Shown here: positions 45,956 to 59,554 of the stretch, piece by piece | Layout: every line of letters starts with the position of its first letter | Numbering within the stretch: position 1 is the stretch's first letter | Origin: Isoptericola variabilis 225 | Lineage (GTDB): Bacteria; Actinomycetota; Actinomycetes; Actinomycetales; Cellulomonadaceae | Length of the DNA stretch: 64,000 nucleotides | Direction of reading: 5' to 3' | Assembly: GCF_000215105.1 (NCBI RefSeq) | Contig: NC_015588.1 | Location: 1,240,001 to 1,304,000 of the forward strand | The notes under the pieces: generated by a model | Seen by the model: the letters and a program-made list of their open reading frames with translations, nothing else | Told to the model about the DNA's origin: nothing | Database searches by the model: none | Made by a program: the position numbers and the translations under genes

Positions 45956-46606
45956 ATGACGCTCGACGTGGCATGGTCCGAACGCTGGGTGCGACGGTCG
46001 GCGGAGGCGCTCGCCGCCGCCCGGGACGAGCTCACGGAGCTCGACCGGCAGATCGGCGACGGCGACCACGGGGAGAACATGCACCGCGGGTTCCGCGCCG
46101 TGGTGGCCAAGCTCGACGACGGCGCGGAGCGCACGCAGGTGGGCCAGGTGCTCAAGGTCGTCGCCACGACGCTCATGTCGTCGGTCGGCGGCGCGTCCGG
46201 CCCGCTGTACGGGACGGCGTTCCTGCGCGCGGGCAAGGTCACCGAGCGCGACGCGCTCGACGCGCACGGCGTCGTCGTCATGCTCGAGGCCGCGCTCGAG
46301 GGCATCACGACGCGCGGCAAGGCGACCACGGGCGAGAAGACCATGGTCGACGCGTGGCAGCCCGCGGTCGACGCCGCGACGCGCGCCGCGCAGGACGGCG
46401 CCGACCCGGTCGCGGTGCTCCGGGCCGCGGCCGAGGCGGCCGACGCCGGGGCGACCTCGACGATCCCGCTCGTGGCGACCAAGGGTCGCGCGTCGTACCT
46501 CGGCCCCCGCTCGGCGGGGCACGAGGACCCGGGCGCCCGCTCGACCGCGCTGCTGCTCGGTGCCGCGCTCGCCGCCGCGCTCACGGACGAGGTGCCTGCG
46601 GCGTGA
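45956..46606 (+). CDS. dhaL: Dihydroxyacetone kinase subunit DhaL
   Basis: 216 residues from the ATG at 45956 (GAAGGGG upstream). The Mg-ADP binding aspartates are in RQIGDGDHGENM, followed by SVGGASGPLYGT and the late TSTIPLVATKGRASYLG with the lid loop GPRSAGHEDPGA. It holds ADP/ATP that is rephosphorylated by DhaM and passes phosphate to dihydroxyacetone on DhaK. The frame upstream of 45956 lacks a better start. Confidence 0.95.
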   Translation: MTLDVAWSERWVRRSAEALAAARDELTELDRQIGDGDHGENMHRGFRAVVAKLDDGAERTQVGQVLKVVATTLMSSVGGASGPLYGTAFLRAGKVTERDALDAHGVVVMLEAALEGITTRGKATTGEKTMVDAWQPAVDAATRAAQDGADPVAVLRAAAEAADAGATSTIPLVATKGRASYLGPRSAGHEDPGARSTALLLGAALAAALTDEVPAA

Positions 46607-47373
46607 CCGTCGGCCTCGTCCTCGTCTCGCACTCGGTCCTGCTCGCCGAGGGCACGGCCGAGCTGGCGCGCGAGATGGCGCCCGACGTCGTCGTGCGCGT
46701 CGGCGCGGGCGACGCCGAGGGCGGCCTCGGCACGTCGCTCGAGCGGGTGCAGGCCGCGCTCGAGGACGTCCTCGCGCAGGCCGACGCCGCGATCGTGCTG
46801 GCGGACCTCGGGTCGGCGGTGCTCACCGTCGAGACCGCGTTCGAGGTCGACGAGTCGCTCGCGGGGCGGGCCCGCCTGGTCTCGGCCCCGTTCGTCGAGG
46901 GCGCGGTGGCCGCGGCCGTGACCGCGCAGCAGGGCGCGGGTGCCGACGCCGTCGCCGCCGCGGCCGAGGGTGCGGTGACGTCGATCGGCCAGCCCGGGCC
47001 GGTGCTCGAGCTCGTCGAGACCCGGGACACCGGGGGAGCGGCCGGCACCGTCCTCGCGGGCGAGGCTGTCGGCGTCGTCGAGGCGCCCGGCGCCGAGGCG
47101 CCCGGCGCCCAGGACGGCGTGGTGACCGCGCGCGTGACCGTGCCGAACCCGCTCGGGCTGCACGCCCGGCCGGCCGCGGTGCTCGCGCGCACGGTCGCGG
47201 ACCTGGGCGTCCCGATGACGGTCGACGGCGTCGACGCGACGAGCGTCCTGCAGTTGCTCGCGCTCGGCGCCACGGGGGGCCGGGAGCTCGAGATCGCGGC
47301 GCGCGGGGAGCGCGCCGAGGCGGCCGTGGCCGTCGTCGTCGGCCTCATCGAGGGCGGCTTCGGCGAGGTGTGA
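46603..47373 (+). CDS. dhaM: DhaM phosphotransferase (EIIA-mannose-type domain fused to HPr)
   Basis: 256 residues from a GTG at 46603 overlapping dhaL (GTGA). The N-terminal EIIA-man-like domain (1-130) has its phospho-histidine in VLVSHSVLLAEG. An alanine- and glycine-rich linker leads to an HPr domain (about 168-256) with its active histidine in NPLGLHARPAAVLA. There is no EI-like third domain, unlike E. coli DhaM. It relays phosphate from PEP via EI to DhaL. The fused HPr may let the chain work with general EI alone. Confidence 0.94.
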   Translation: MTVGLVLVSHSVLLAEGTAELAREMAPDVVVRVGAGDAEGGLGTSLERVQAALEDVLAQADAAIVLADLGSAVLTVETAFEVDESLAGRARLVSAPFVEGAVAAAVTAQQGAGADAVAAAAEGAVTSIGQPGPVLELVETRDTGGAAGTVLAGEAVGVVEAPGAEAPGAQDGVVTARVTVPNPLGLHARPAAVLARTVADLGVPMTVDGVDATSVLQLLALGATGGRELEIAARGERAEAAVAVVVGLIEGGFGEV

Positions 47374-47395
47374 CGCGGCTCACCGGAAACTACAG

Positions 47396-47424
47396 TTGGT
47401 GAAAAAATGCAGCCGCTGCAGAAT
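47396..47424 (+). promoter_or_regulatory. Promoter and operator of the TetR/MFS pair
   Basis: TTGGTG (47396-47401) and CAGAAT (47419-47424) are 17 nt apart; the -10 ends 6 nt before the GTG at 47431, so the tetR message is probably leaderless. The spacer holds an inverted repeat TGCAG-ccg-CTGCA (47408-47420), a good candidate operator for autorepression. Confidence 0.55.
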
Positions 47425-47430
47425 TGAGCG

Positions 47431-50146
<2,716 letters not shown>

Positions 50147-50162
50147 GCCCTCGGCCCGCCGG

Positions 50163-50168
50163 TAGGGT
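50163..50168 (+). promoter_or_regulatory. Leaderless -10 box for ndk
   Basis: TAGGGT ends 7 nt before the ATG at 50176, and no Shine-Dalgarno is present between the preceding stop (50146) and ndk. Confidence 0.5.
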
Positions 50169-50175
50169 TCTGGCT

Positions 50176-50643
50176 ATGACCGACGTCGCGCAGAACACCG
50201 TGCCCGCCGAGCCCACCACCCCCGCCGCCGAGCGCACGCTCGTCCTCGTCAAGCCCGACGGCGTCCGCCGGGGCCTGTCCGGCGAGGTGCTGCGCCGCAT
50301 CGAGGCCAAGGGCTACACGCTCGCGGCCGTCGAGCTCAAGAGCGCGACGCCCGAGCTCCTCGCGGAGCACTACGCCGAGCACGCCGGCAAGCCGTTCTAC
50401 GGCCCGCTCGTCGAGTTCATGCTCTCGGGCCCGATCCTCGCCGTCGTGGCCGAGGGCCAGGGCGTGATCGCCGGCTTCCGCTCGCTCGCCGGGGCCACCA
50501 ACCCGACCGAGGCCGCCCCCGGCACGATCCGCGGCGACCTGGCCCGCGACTGGGGCCTGAAGGTCCAGCAGAACCTCGTGCACGGCTCCGACTCGGTCGA
50601 GTCGGCCGAGCGCGAGATCGCCCTCTGGTTCCCGCACCTCTGA
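50176..50643 (+). CDS. ndk: Nucleoside diphosphate kinase
   Basis: 155 residues, slightly longer than usual because of a 17-residue N-terminal extension ([18 protein letters not shown]). The core [20 protein letters not shown] and the phospho-histidine loop [20 protein letters not shown] are intact. It equilibrates nucleoside di- and triphosphates. A TAGGGT box 7 nt before the ATG suggests leaderless transcription. Confidence 0.96.
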   Translation: MTDVAQNTVPAEPTTPAAERTLVLVKPDGVRRGLSGEVLRRIEAKGYTLAAVELKSATPELLAEHYAEHAGKPFYGPLVEFMLSGPILAVVAEGQGVIAGFRSLAGATNPTEAAPGTIRGDLARDWGLKVQQNLVHGSDSVESAEREIALWFPHL

Positions 50644-50692
50644 CGGCGGCGCGGGAACGGCGGATCTCCGCGGTTTCCGGCCGCCGCGCGGT

Positions 50693-50698
50693 TAGGCT
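50693..50698 (+). promoter_or_regulatory. Leaderless -10 box for smc
   Basis: TAGGCT ends 6 nt before the GTG at 50705. There is no Shine-Dalgarno, supporting this GTG as both transcription and translation start. Confidence 0.5.
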
Positions 50699-50704
50699 CA
50701 CCAG

Positions 50705-53700
50705 GTGCACCTCAAGACGCTCACGCTCCGGGGCTTCAAGTCGTTCGCCTCGGCGACGACGCTGAGCTTCGAGCCGGGCATCACGTGCGTCGTCGGGCCC
50801 AACGGCTCGGGCAAGTCGAACGTGGTCGACGCCCTGGCGTGGGTCATGGGCGAGCAGGGCGCCAAGTCGCTGCGCGGCGGCAAGATGGAGGACGTCATCT
50901 TCGCCGGCACGTCGGGCCGCCCGCCGCTCGGCCGCGCCGAGGTGTCGCTGACGATCGACAACACCGACGGCGCCCTGCCGATCGAGTACACCGAGGTCAC
51001 CATCTCCCGCACGCTGTTCCGCAGCGGCGGGTCGGAGTACGCGATCAACGGCAGCTCGTGCCGGCTGCTCGACATCCAGGAGCTCCTGAGCGACTCGGGC
51101 ATCGGGCGCGAGATGCACGTCGTCGTCGGGCAGGGACAGCTGGACGCCGTGCTGCGCGCGACGCCCGAGGAGCGCCGCGGCTTCGTCGAGGAGGCCGCCG
51201 GCGTCCTCAAGCACCGCAAGCGCAAGGAGAAGGCGCTGCGCAAGCTCGAGGCGATGGCGGGCAACCTCGCGCGGCTCACGGACCTCACCACGGAGCTGCG
51301 CCGCCAGCTCGGCCCGCTCGGGCGGCAGGCCGAGGCCGCGCGCAAGGCCCGCACCGTGCAGGCCGAGCTGCGCGACGCGCGGTCGCGCCTGCTCGCGGAC
51401 GACCTCGCCCAGCTGCAGGCCCAGCTCGAGCAGGAGCGCGCGGACGAGCGCGCCCTCCGCCGGCAGCAGGCCGCGACCGAGCAGGCCCTCGGCAAGGCGC
51501 GCGAGCGCCTGGCGCGCCTCGAGGTCGCCGCCGCCGGCACGACGGCCGAGGCCGGCCGCGCCGCCAACACCTTCCACGCGCTTACCGCGCTGCGCGAGCG
51601 GCTGCGCGGGCTGCGCACGCTGGCCGACAAGCGCGTGCGCCTGCTCGGGTCGGCCGAGCCCGAGCACCGGGGCCAGGACCCGGCCGAGCTCAAGGCCCAG
51701 GCCGAGCGGGCGCGGGCGTCGGAGGCCAAGCTGACCCCCGAGGTCAAGCTCGCGCGCGCGGCGCTCGAGGACCCCGTCGCCCCGCGCACCGCCGCGAAGG
51801 AGGCCGCCGCGGCGGCCCAAAAAGGAGCTCCGCCACCTGCTGCGCGGCGCGGCGGACCGGCGCGAGGGCCTGGCCCGGCTCGCGGGGCAGGTCGCGGCGC
51901 GCCGCAGCCGGGTCGAGGCGGCGGACGCCGAGCTCGAGCGCGTCCGCGCTGCCCTCGAGGAGGCCGAGAAGCGGGCGGACGAGGCCACGCGCGAGTTCGC
52001 CGCTCTCGAGACCCAGGTCGTGGGCGCCGAGGAGGGCGAGGAAGGGCTCGACGCCGAGCACGAGGCGGCGACGCGCGAGCTCGAGGAGGCGCGCGCCGCC
52101 GTCGCCGCGCTCGAGGAGGCGGCCGCCGCGGCCGACAAGGACCGCGCGACGTGGAGCGCGCGCGTCGAGGCGCTCGAGCTCAGCCTCGACCGCAAGGACG
52201 GCGCCGGGGCGCTGCTCGCGGGCGACGTGCCGGGCGTGCTCGGCTCGGTCGCCGCGCTGCTCGGCGTCGAGCCGGGGTTCGAGGACGCGGTCGCCGCCGC
52301 GCTCGGCCCGCTCGCCGACGCCGTGGCGGTCGAGAGCCTCGACGCCGCGGTCGACGCGCTGCGGTCGCTGCGCGACGACGACGCCGGCCGCGCGGGCCTC
52401 GTCGTCGGCTCGCCCTCGCCCGTGTCAGAAGCCGGGTGGGACGGAGCCCACCAGCGTTCTGACACGGTGCCCGACGGCGCCCGGCGCGCCACCGACGTCG
52501 TGACCGTCTCGGGACCGGCCGCCGGGGCGCTGCGTGCCGTGCTCGCCGACGTCGTCGTGGTCGACGACCTCGCCGAGGCCCGCGCGCTCGTCGCGGCGCA
52601 CCCCGAGGTCGTCGCCGTCACACGGGCGGGAGACCTGCTCGGCGCGACGCGCGCGTGGGGCGGCTCGGCCGCCGCGCCCAGCGTCCTGCACCTCACGTCG
52701 GCGCTCGAGGAGGCCCGCGCCGGGCTCGAGGAGGCCGTGGCCCGCGGCGAGCGCTGCCGCTTCGAGCTGGGCGGCGCGCGCGACCGCCTGGGCCGCGCCC
52801 AGGAGCGCCACGACGAGACGCTCGAGCGCCTGCACGAGTCCGACGCCGCGCTGGCCGCGGTCGCGGAGCAGCTCGGCACGCTCGGCGCGGCGCAGCGTGC
52901 GGCACGGGCCGAGGCGGACCGCCACCGCGCGACGCTCGAGCAGGCGCTCGCGCGCCGCGCGGCCGACGAGGCCGAGCTCGCCGAGCTGGCCCGCCGCCTC
53001 GAGGTCGCCGAGGCGGAGCCCGCGCAGTCCGACGAGGCGATCGCCGAGGCGCAGGCCGCGCGCGACGCGCGGCAGGCCGAGGCGACCGCGGCACGCACCG
53101 CCGAGACGGAGGCCCGTCTCGCGCTGCGCACTTCCGAGGAGCGGGCGCGCGCCGTCGCCGGACGTGCGGCGGGGCTCGCCCGCGCCGCGGCCCAGGAGCG
53201 GCAGGCGCGCGAGCGGGCCGCCGCCCGCGCCCGGGCGCGCGCCGCCCAGGCCGAGCGGGCCGCCGCCGTGCGCACCGACGCGACGACCGCGCTCGCCGCC
53301 CTCGACCGGTCGATCGAGCGGGCGCGGGACGAGCGCGCCGCGGCCGACGAGGCGCGCGCCGCGCGCCAGGCCGAGCTCGACGCGGTGCGGGCCGACGTCG
53401 AGCGGCTGACGGCCGAGCTGCGCGACCTGACGGACGTCGCGCACCGCGACGAGGTCGCGCGCGCCCAGCAGCAGCTGCGCCTCGAGCAGCTCCAGGCCCG
53501 CGCGGTCGAGGAGCTCGGGACGGACCCCGACGCGCTCGTCGAGGAGTACGGCCCGCACCGCCCCGTGCCGGTGCCCCGCCCGGAGGACGCCGCTCCCGAC
53601 GAGCCCGACCCGGAGCCGGTGCCCTACGTGCGCGAGGAGCAGGAGCGGCGGGCGCAGGCCGCCGAGCGCGCGCTCAGGCGCATCGGCACGGTCAACCCGC

Positions 53701-54293
53701 TCGCGCTCGAGGAGTTCGCCGCGCTCGAGGAGCGGCACCAGTTCCTCACGACGCAGCTCGCGGACCTCAAGAAGTCGCGCGAGGACCTCCTGCACATCGT
53801 CGAGGAGATCGACGAGCGCGTGCAGCAGGTGTTCGCCGAGGCGTTCCGCGACACCGCCGCCCAGTTCGAGCGCGTGTTCCCGCGCCTGTTCCCGGGCGGC
53901 GAGGGCCGGCTCGTGCTCACCGACCCGTCCGACCTGCTGACGACGGGCATCGAGGTCGAGGCGCGCCCCGCGGGCAAGAAGGTCAAGCGGCTCTCGCTGC
54001 TCTCGGGCGGCGAGCGCTCGCTCACGGCCGTGGCGTTCCTGGTGTCGATCTTCAAGGCCCGCCCGAGCCCGTTCTACGTCATGGACGAGGTCGAGGCCGC
54101 TCTCGACGACGTGAACCTGGGACGCCTGCTGGAGATCTTCCGCGAGCTCCAGGAGGACTCCCAGCTCATCGTCATCACCCACCAGAAGCGCACCATGGAG
54201 ATCGCCGACGCGCTGTACGGCGTGACGATGCGGGGCGACGGTGTGACGACCGTCATCTCGCAGAGGCTGCGCGAAACCGCCGACGCATTGTGA
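50705..54293 (+). CDS. smc: Chromosome segregation protein SMC, with a +1 frameshift as given
   Basis: The N-terminal ATPase half is read from the GTG at 50705: [15 protein letters not shown] and Walker [15 protein letters not shown]. Coiled coil follows. At the run AAAAA (51819-51823) the frame moves: removing one A restores CAA AAG GAG (QKE) and the chain continues to 54293. The corrected length is 1,195 residues, normal for SMC. The hinge lies at about 52200-52690. The C-terminal half has the ABC signature [13 protein letters not shown] and Walker [14 protein letters not shown] 46-nt palindromic element is inserted in frame in the hinge at 52421. The frameshift may be a sequencing error, a real mutation or a slippage site; smc is usually important for growth. 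Confidence 0.9.
52421..52466. repeat. 46-nt palindromic element, copy 3 (in the SMC hinge)
   Basis: The arms CGTGTCAGAA and TTCTGACACG are perfect. The inner arms are GTGGG and CCCAC. It is read in frame as [15 protein letters not shown] between the hinge stretches GLVVGSPSP and [12 protein letters not shown], in the same translation frame as the copies in the sulfite-oxidase-like gene. Confidence 0.85.
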
Positions 54294-54303
54294 GAATGTC
54301 CCC

Positions 54304-54654
54304 GTGATCACCTACGTCCTCTGGGTCGCGCTCAGCATCCTGCTCGCCCTCGCCGTCTTCCTCGTGGCGAGCGTGATGGAGCGCCGCGACGCCCGCTCGG
54401 AGGACGCGCCCGGCGGGCTCGTGCAGTTCTGGCGCGACTTCCGCTCCGGCCTGCGCCGGGGCGACCGGCGCCGCACCCCCAAGCCCGTCGACACCGACAT
54501 GGACGCGTTCTTCGCCGCGACGGTCGAGTCCGCGCCGGGGTACGTCGACGCCGAGGAGCTCACCGACGTGCTGCAGCGCGCCCGCGAGCAGGCGCGCCAC
54601 ACGCTGCACGTGGGCCACGTCGAGGTGAGCCGCCCGGCCCGCAGGAGCGCCTGA
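54304..54654 (+). CDS. Small single-span membrane protein between smc and ftsY
   Basis: 116 residues from a GTG at 54304. An N-terminal membrane segment (VLWVALSILLALAVFLVASV) is followed by a basic stretch (RSGLRRGDRRRTPKP) and a helical C-terminal part. I do not recognise a family. A GAGAAT -10-like box (54292-54297) ends 6 nt before the GTG, so it may have its own leaderless promoter even though it starts 10 nt after smc. The position suggests a link to chromosome segregation or membrane targeting, which is only inference. Confidence 0.7.
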   Translation: MITYVLWVALSILLALAVFLVASVMERRDARSEDAPGGLVQFWRDFRSGLRRGDRRRTPKPVDTDMDAFFAATVESAPGYVDAEELTDVLQRAREQARHTLHVGHVEVSRPARRSA

Positions 54655-54684
54655 CGTCACAGTGCGTCTGGGAGACTGGGGCGC

Positions 54685-55857
54685 GTGACTGATCAGCTCT
54701 GGCTCTGGCTCACGCTCGGCATCCTGGTCCTCGCCGGTGGCGGCGCGGCCCTGCTCGCACCCCTGCGCCGTCGTCGCGGCGCCCCGCCCGTCGACGAGAC
54801 GGGCGACCGTTCCGCGGGCGGCACGACGACGGACGAGCGGCCCGGGGGCACGGCCGTCCTCGAGCCCGAGGCGCCGTCGCCCGCCGAGGCCGCGGCACCG
54901 CCGGCCGTCGAGAGGCCGGCGCCCGCCGCGGGCCGCCTGGTCCGCCTGCGCGACCGCCTCGCGCGCTCGGGCTCCCCGCTGGGCGCCCGCCTGCTCACCG
55001 TGCTGTCGCGCGACCACCTCACCGAGGACGACTGGGACGAGATCGAGGAGACGCTCCTGCTCGCCGACATCGGCGCCGGCCCGGCCGGGGAGCTGCTCGA
55101 GGCGCTGCGCACGCGCGTGCGCGTCCAGGGCGCGCGCGACGGCGCGTCGGTCCGCGCCCTGCTGCGCGAGGAGCTGATCAAGGTCGTCGACCCCAGCCTG
55201 GACCGCTCGGTCGCGACGTCCCGCCCGGTGTCCGACGACGGGACGCCCGTCCCCGCCGTCGTGCTCGTCGTCGGCGTCAACGGCACGGGCAAGACGACGA
55301 CCGTCGGCAAGCTCGCGCGCGTGCTCGTCGCCGAGGGGCGGACCGTGGTGCTCGGCGCGGCCGACACGTTCCGCGCGGCCGCGGCCGACCAGCTGCAGAC
55401 CTGGGGCTCGCGCGTCGGCGTCGAGACGGTGCGCGCGGACCGCGACGGCGCCGACCCGGCGTCGGTGGCGTTCGACGCGGTGCGCAAGGGCACGGCCGAC
55501 GGCGCCGACGTCGTGCTCGTCGACACCGCCGGGCGCCTGCAGAACAAGGCCGACCTCATGGACGAGCTGGGCAAGATCACGCGCGTGATCACGCGCGAGG
55601 CGCCCCTCAGCGAGGTCCTCCTCGTGCTCGACGCCACCACGGGCCAGAACGGCCTCAACCAGGCGCGCGTGTTCGGCGAGGTCGCCGGCGTCACGGGCAT
55701 CGTGCTGACCAAGCTCGACGGCACCGCCAAGGGCGGCATCGTCGTGGCCGTGCAGCGCGAGCTCGGCGTGCCCGTCAAGCTCGTCGGTCTCGGCGAGGGT
55801 CCCGACGACCTGGCGCCGTTCGACCCGGAGGAGTTCGTCGACGGCATCCTCGGCTGA
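54685..55857 (+). CDS. ftsY: Signal recognition particle receptor FtsY
   Basis: 390 residues from a GTG at 54685. An N-terminal hydrophobic segment (LWLWLTLGILVLAGGGAALL) and an acidic, proline-rich linker replace the long A domain of E. coli FtsY and probably anchor it in the membrane. The NG domain follows: the P-loop in GVNGTGKTTTVGKLA, ADTFRAAAADQL, DTAGRLQNKADLM and TKLDGTAKGG. It pairs with Ffh (59555-61174) in co-translational targeting. A GAGACT box 7 nt before the start fits leaderless expression. It ends at the strong 46-nt hairpin. Confidence 0.95.
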   Translation: MTDQLWLWLTLGILVLAGGGAALLAPLRRRRGAPPVDETGDRSAGGTTTDERPGGTAVLEPEAPSPAEAAAPPAVERPAPAAGRLVRLRDRLARSGSPLGARLLTVLSRDHLTEDDWDEIEETLLLADIGAGPAGELLEALRTRVRVQGARDGASVRALLREELIKVVDPSLDRSVATSRPVSDDGTPVPAVVLVVGVNGTGKTTTVGKLARVLVAEGRTVVLGAADTFRAAAADQLQTWGSRVGVETVRADRDGADPASVAFDAVRKGTADGADVVLVDTAGRLQNKADLMDELGKITRVITREAPLSEVLLVLDATTGQNGLNQARVFGEVAGVTGIVLTKLDGTAKGGIVVAVQRELGVPVKLVGLGEGPDDLAPFDPEEFVDGILG

Positions 55858-55867
55858 CGTCGAGTCC

Positions 55868-55913
55868 CGTGTCAGACGTCTGGTGGGCCAGAGCCCACCA
55901 GACGTCTGACACG
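55868..55913. repeat. 46-nt palindromic element, copy 4 (after ftsY)
   Basis: This is the most symmetrical copy: the 20-nt arm CGTGTCAGACGTCTGGTGGG (55868-55887) is almost perfectly complementary to 55893-55913. It lies 11 nt after the ftsY stop and probably works as its terminator. It is the only one of the four copies outside coding sequence. Confidence 0.85.
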
Positions 55914-55979
55914 GGGTTCGGTGCGGTCGCGTCTCATCTCTCGGACGGGAAACCCAACGTTTACGCGCGGGTGGCGCTT

Positions 55980-56017
55980 GTCACACGCCCGTAACGCGCG
56001 AACAGTCCAGGTGAAAC
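55980..56017 (+). promoter_or_regulatory. Candidate GlnR box upstream of amtB
   Basis: Four 5-nt sites are spaced by exactly 6 nt: GTCAC (55980), GTAAC (55991), ACAGT (56002) and GAAAC (56013). The streptomycete GlnR consensus is GTnAC-n6-GAAAC repeated twice. The first and last sites fit well, the second partly, the third poorly. It ends 58 nt before the amtB ATG. Nitrogen control of the operon is the expected role. Confidence 0.5.
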
Positions 56018-56075
56018 CCCGCTCATCGACGGTTGTTCCCGACCGGCCGCACGGGCTGGCGAAGGGAGACAACAG

Positions 56076-57685
<1,610 letters not shown>

Positions 57686-57690
57686 CCCCG

Positions 57691-59508
57691 GTGAGCAGCC
57701 TCCCGTCACCGGGCGGCGACCCCGCGCAGGCCCCGCACCCCGGCACCGGGGTGCGGGGCCCTGTCGTGGGGCTGCGCGCCGACCTCCTCGCCGCCGCCGC
57801 CGAGCTCACCGCTCCCGGACGGTCGGGCGTCGCGCGCCGCGCCGCGCTCCAGCAGATCGTCGTCGACCGGCTCGGCGCGCTGTACGCCGAGGCCACGGCG
57901 GACGTCGAGCCCACGGGCCTCGCGCTCGCCGCGGTCGGCAGCCTCGGGCGCGGCGAGCTCGGCCCGCTGTCCGACCTCGACCTCGTGCTCGTCCACGACG
58001 GGCGCACGCACAAGCCCGAGGCGCTCGCGCGCGTCGCCGAGCGCCTCTGGTACCCGCTGTGGGACTCCGGCGTCGACATCGACCACGCCGTGCGCTCGCT
58101 GAGCCAGACGCGCCAGCTGGCGTCGAAGGACCTGCCGGCCGCGGTCGGCTGGCTCGACGTCCGCCCGGTGGCGGGGGACGCCGTCGTCGTGCACCGCGCG
58201 GCGTCGGCCATCCTCACCGACTGGCGCTCGGCGTCGCGCCGCCGCCTGCCCGAGCTGCTCGCGGGCGTGCGCGAGCGCGCCGCCCGCGCGGGCGAGCTCG
58301 CCTACCTCGTCGAGCCCGACCTCAAGGAGGCCCGCGGCGGCATCCGGGACGCCGTCGTGCTCTCGGCGCTCGCCGCGACGTGGCTCACCGACCGTCCGCA
58401 CGGGCGCGTCGACCAGGCGTACGCGCACCTGCTCGACGTGCGCGACACGCTCCAGGTCGTGACCCGGCGCCGCGCCACCCGCCTGGTCCTGGCCGACCTC
58501 GACGAGGTCGCGGCGCGCTGCGGCTTCGACGACCCGGACGAGCTGCTCGCGAGCCTCGCCGCGGCCGGCCGCGAGATCTCGTTCGCGCTCGACTCGACCG
58601 TGCGCCGCGCCCGCCAGGCGCTGCAGCGCCCGGTCGCGCGCAAGCCCGTGCTCGTGCGGGGACGGCGCACGCCGCCGCGCCTGCGCTCCGTCGGCGACGG
58701 CCTCGTCGAGCACGACGGCGAGCTCGTGCTCGCGGTCGACGCGCAGCCCGCGAGCGACCCGCTGCTCAGCCTGCGCGCGGCCGCGACGGCGGCCCGCACC
58801 GGGCTCGTCCTGTCGCCCGTGACCGTGCACTCGCTCGCGCAGTGCCCGCCGCTCGACGAGCCGTGGCCCAAGGCCGCGCGCGCGCACCTGCTCACCCTGC
58901 TCGGCGCGGGCCCCGCGCAGGTGCACGTGTGGGAGGCCCTCGACCTGGCCGGCGTCGTGACGACGTGGATGCCCGAGTGGGCCGGCGTGCGCAACAAGCC
59001 GCAGCGGGCCGCGATCCACCGGCACACGGTCGACCGCCACCTCGTCGAGACGGCGTCGCTCGTGCCGCGCGCCCGCAAGGAGGTCGCGGCGCGGCACGAC
59101 GGACCGGTCGCGCGCACCGAGCCGCTGCTGCTCGCCGCGCTGCTGCACGACGTCGGCAAGCGGCGCGGCGCGGTCCACGACGACCACTCGGCCGAGGGCG
59201 CGCGCGTCGCGCCGCTCGTGCTGCGCCGGATGGGCTTCGAGGAGGACGTCGTGCGCGACGTCACCACGCTCGTGCGCGAGCACCTCACGCTCGCGCGGCT
59301 CGCCACGGAGGAGGACCCCGACGACCCGGCCACGATCGCGGCGCTGCTCGACGCCGTCGGGCACCGCCGTGACCTCCTCGAAGAGCTGCGCGTGCTGACC
59401 CAGGCCGACGCGTCGTCGCTCGGGCCGATCGGCTGGACCGCGTGGCGCGCGCGGCTCGTCGACGACCTCACGGCCCGGGCGCGCGAGGCGCTCGCGGCCC
59501 GCCGGTAG
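57691..59508 (+). CDS. glnD: PII-modifying nucleotidyltransferase GlnD lacking ACT domains
   Basis: 605 residues from a GTG at 57691, 5 nt after glnK; the upstream open frame is shadow. The nucleotidyltransferase motif is [16 protein letters not shown] (near residue 76). The HD phosphodiesterase motif is in [11 protein letters not shown] (near residue 486). The chain ends about 120 residues after it ([14 protein letters not shown]), whereas family members of about 750-890 residues carry two C-terminal ACT domains that sense glutamine. No ACT remnant fits in the 46 nt before ffh. It probably still modifies GlnK, but glutamine sensing must differ. Confidence 0.9.
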   Translation: MSSLPSPGGDPAQAPHPGTGVRGPVVGLRADLLAAAAELTAPGRSGVARRAALQQIVVDRLGALYAEATADVEPTGLALAAVGSLGRGELGPLSDLDLVLVHDGRTHKPEALARVAERLWYPLWDSGVDIDHAVRSLSQTRQLASKDLPAAVGWLDVRPVAGDAVVVHRAASAILTDWRSASRRRLPELLAGVRERAARAGELAYLVEPDLKEARGGIRDAVVLSALAATWLTDRPHGRVDQAYAHLLDVRDTLQVVTRRRATRLVLADLDEVAARCGFDDPDELLASLAAAGREISFALDSTVRRARQALQRPVARKPVLVRGRRTPPRLRSVGDGLVEHDGELVLAVDAQPASDPLLSLRAAATAARTGLVLSPVTVHSLAQCPPLDEPWPKAARAHLLTLLGAGPAQVHVWEALDLAGVVTTWMPEWAGVRNKPQRAAIHRHTVDRHLVETASLVPRARKEVAARHDGPVARTEPLLLAALLHDVGKRRGAVHDDHSAEGARVAPLVLRRMGFEEDVVRDVTTLVREHLTLARLATEEDPDDPATIAALLDAVGHRRDLLEELRVLTQADASSLGPIGWTAWRARLVDDLTARAREALAARR

Positions 59509-59554
59509 GCTAGGGGACCGCACGCATCGACACCCCCCGGTAAGGAATCGCCTG

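Noticed and set aside
50417..53275. 952-codon minus-strand frame opposite smc
   Set aside because: Almost only A, R and S, the mirror of an alanine/glutamate-rich coiled coil.
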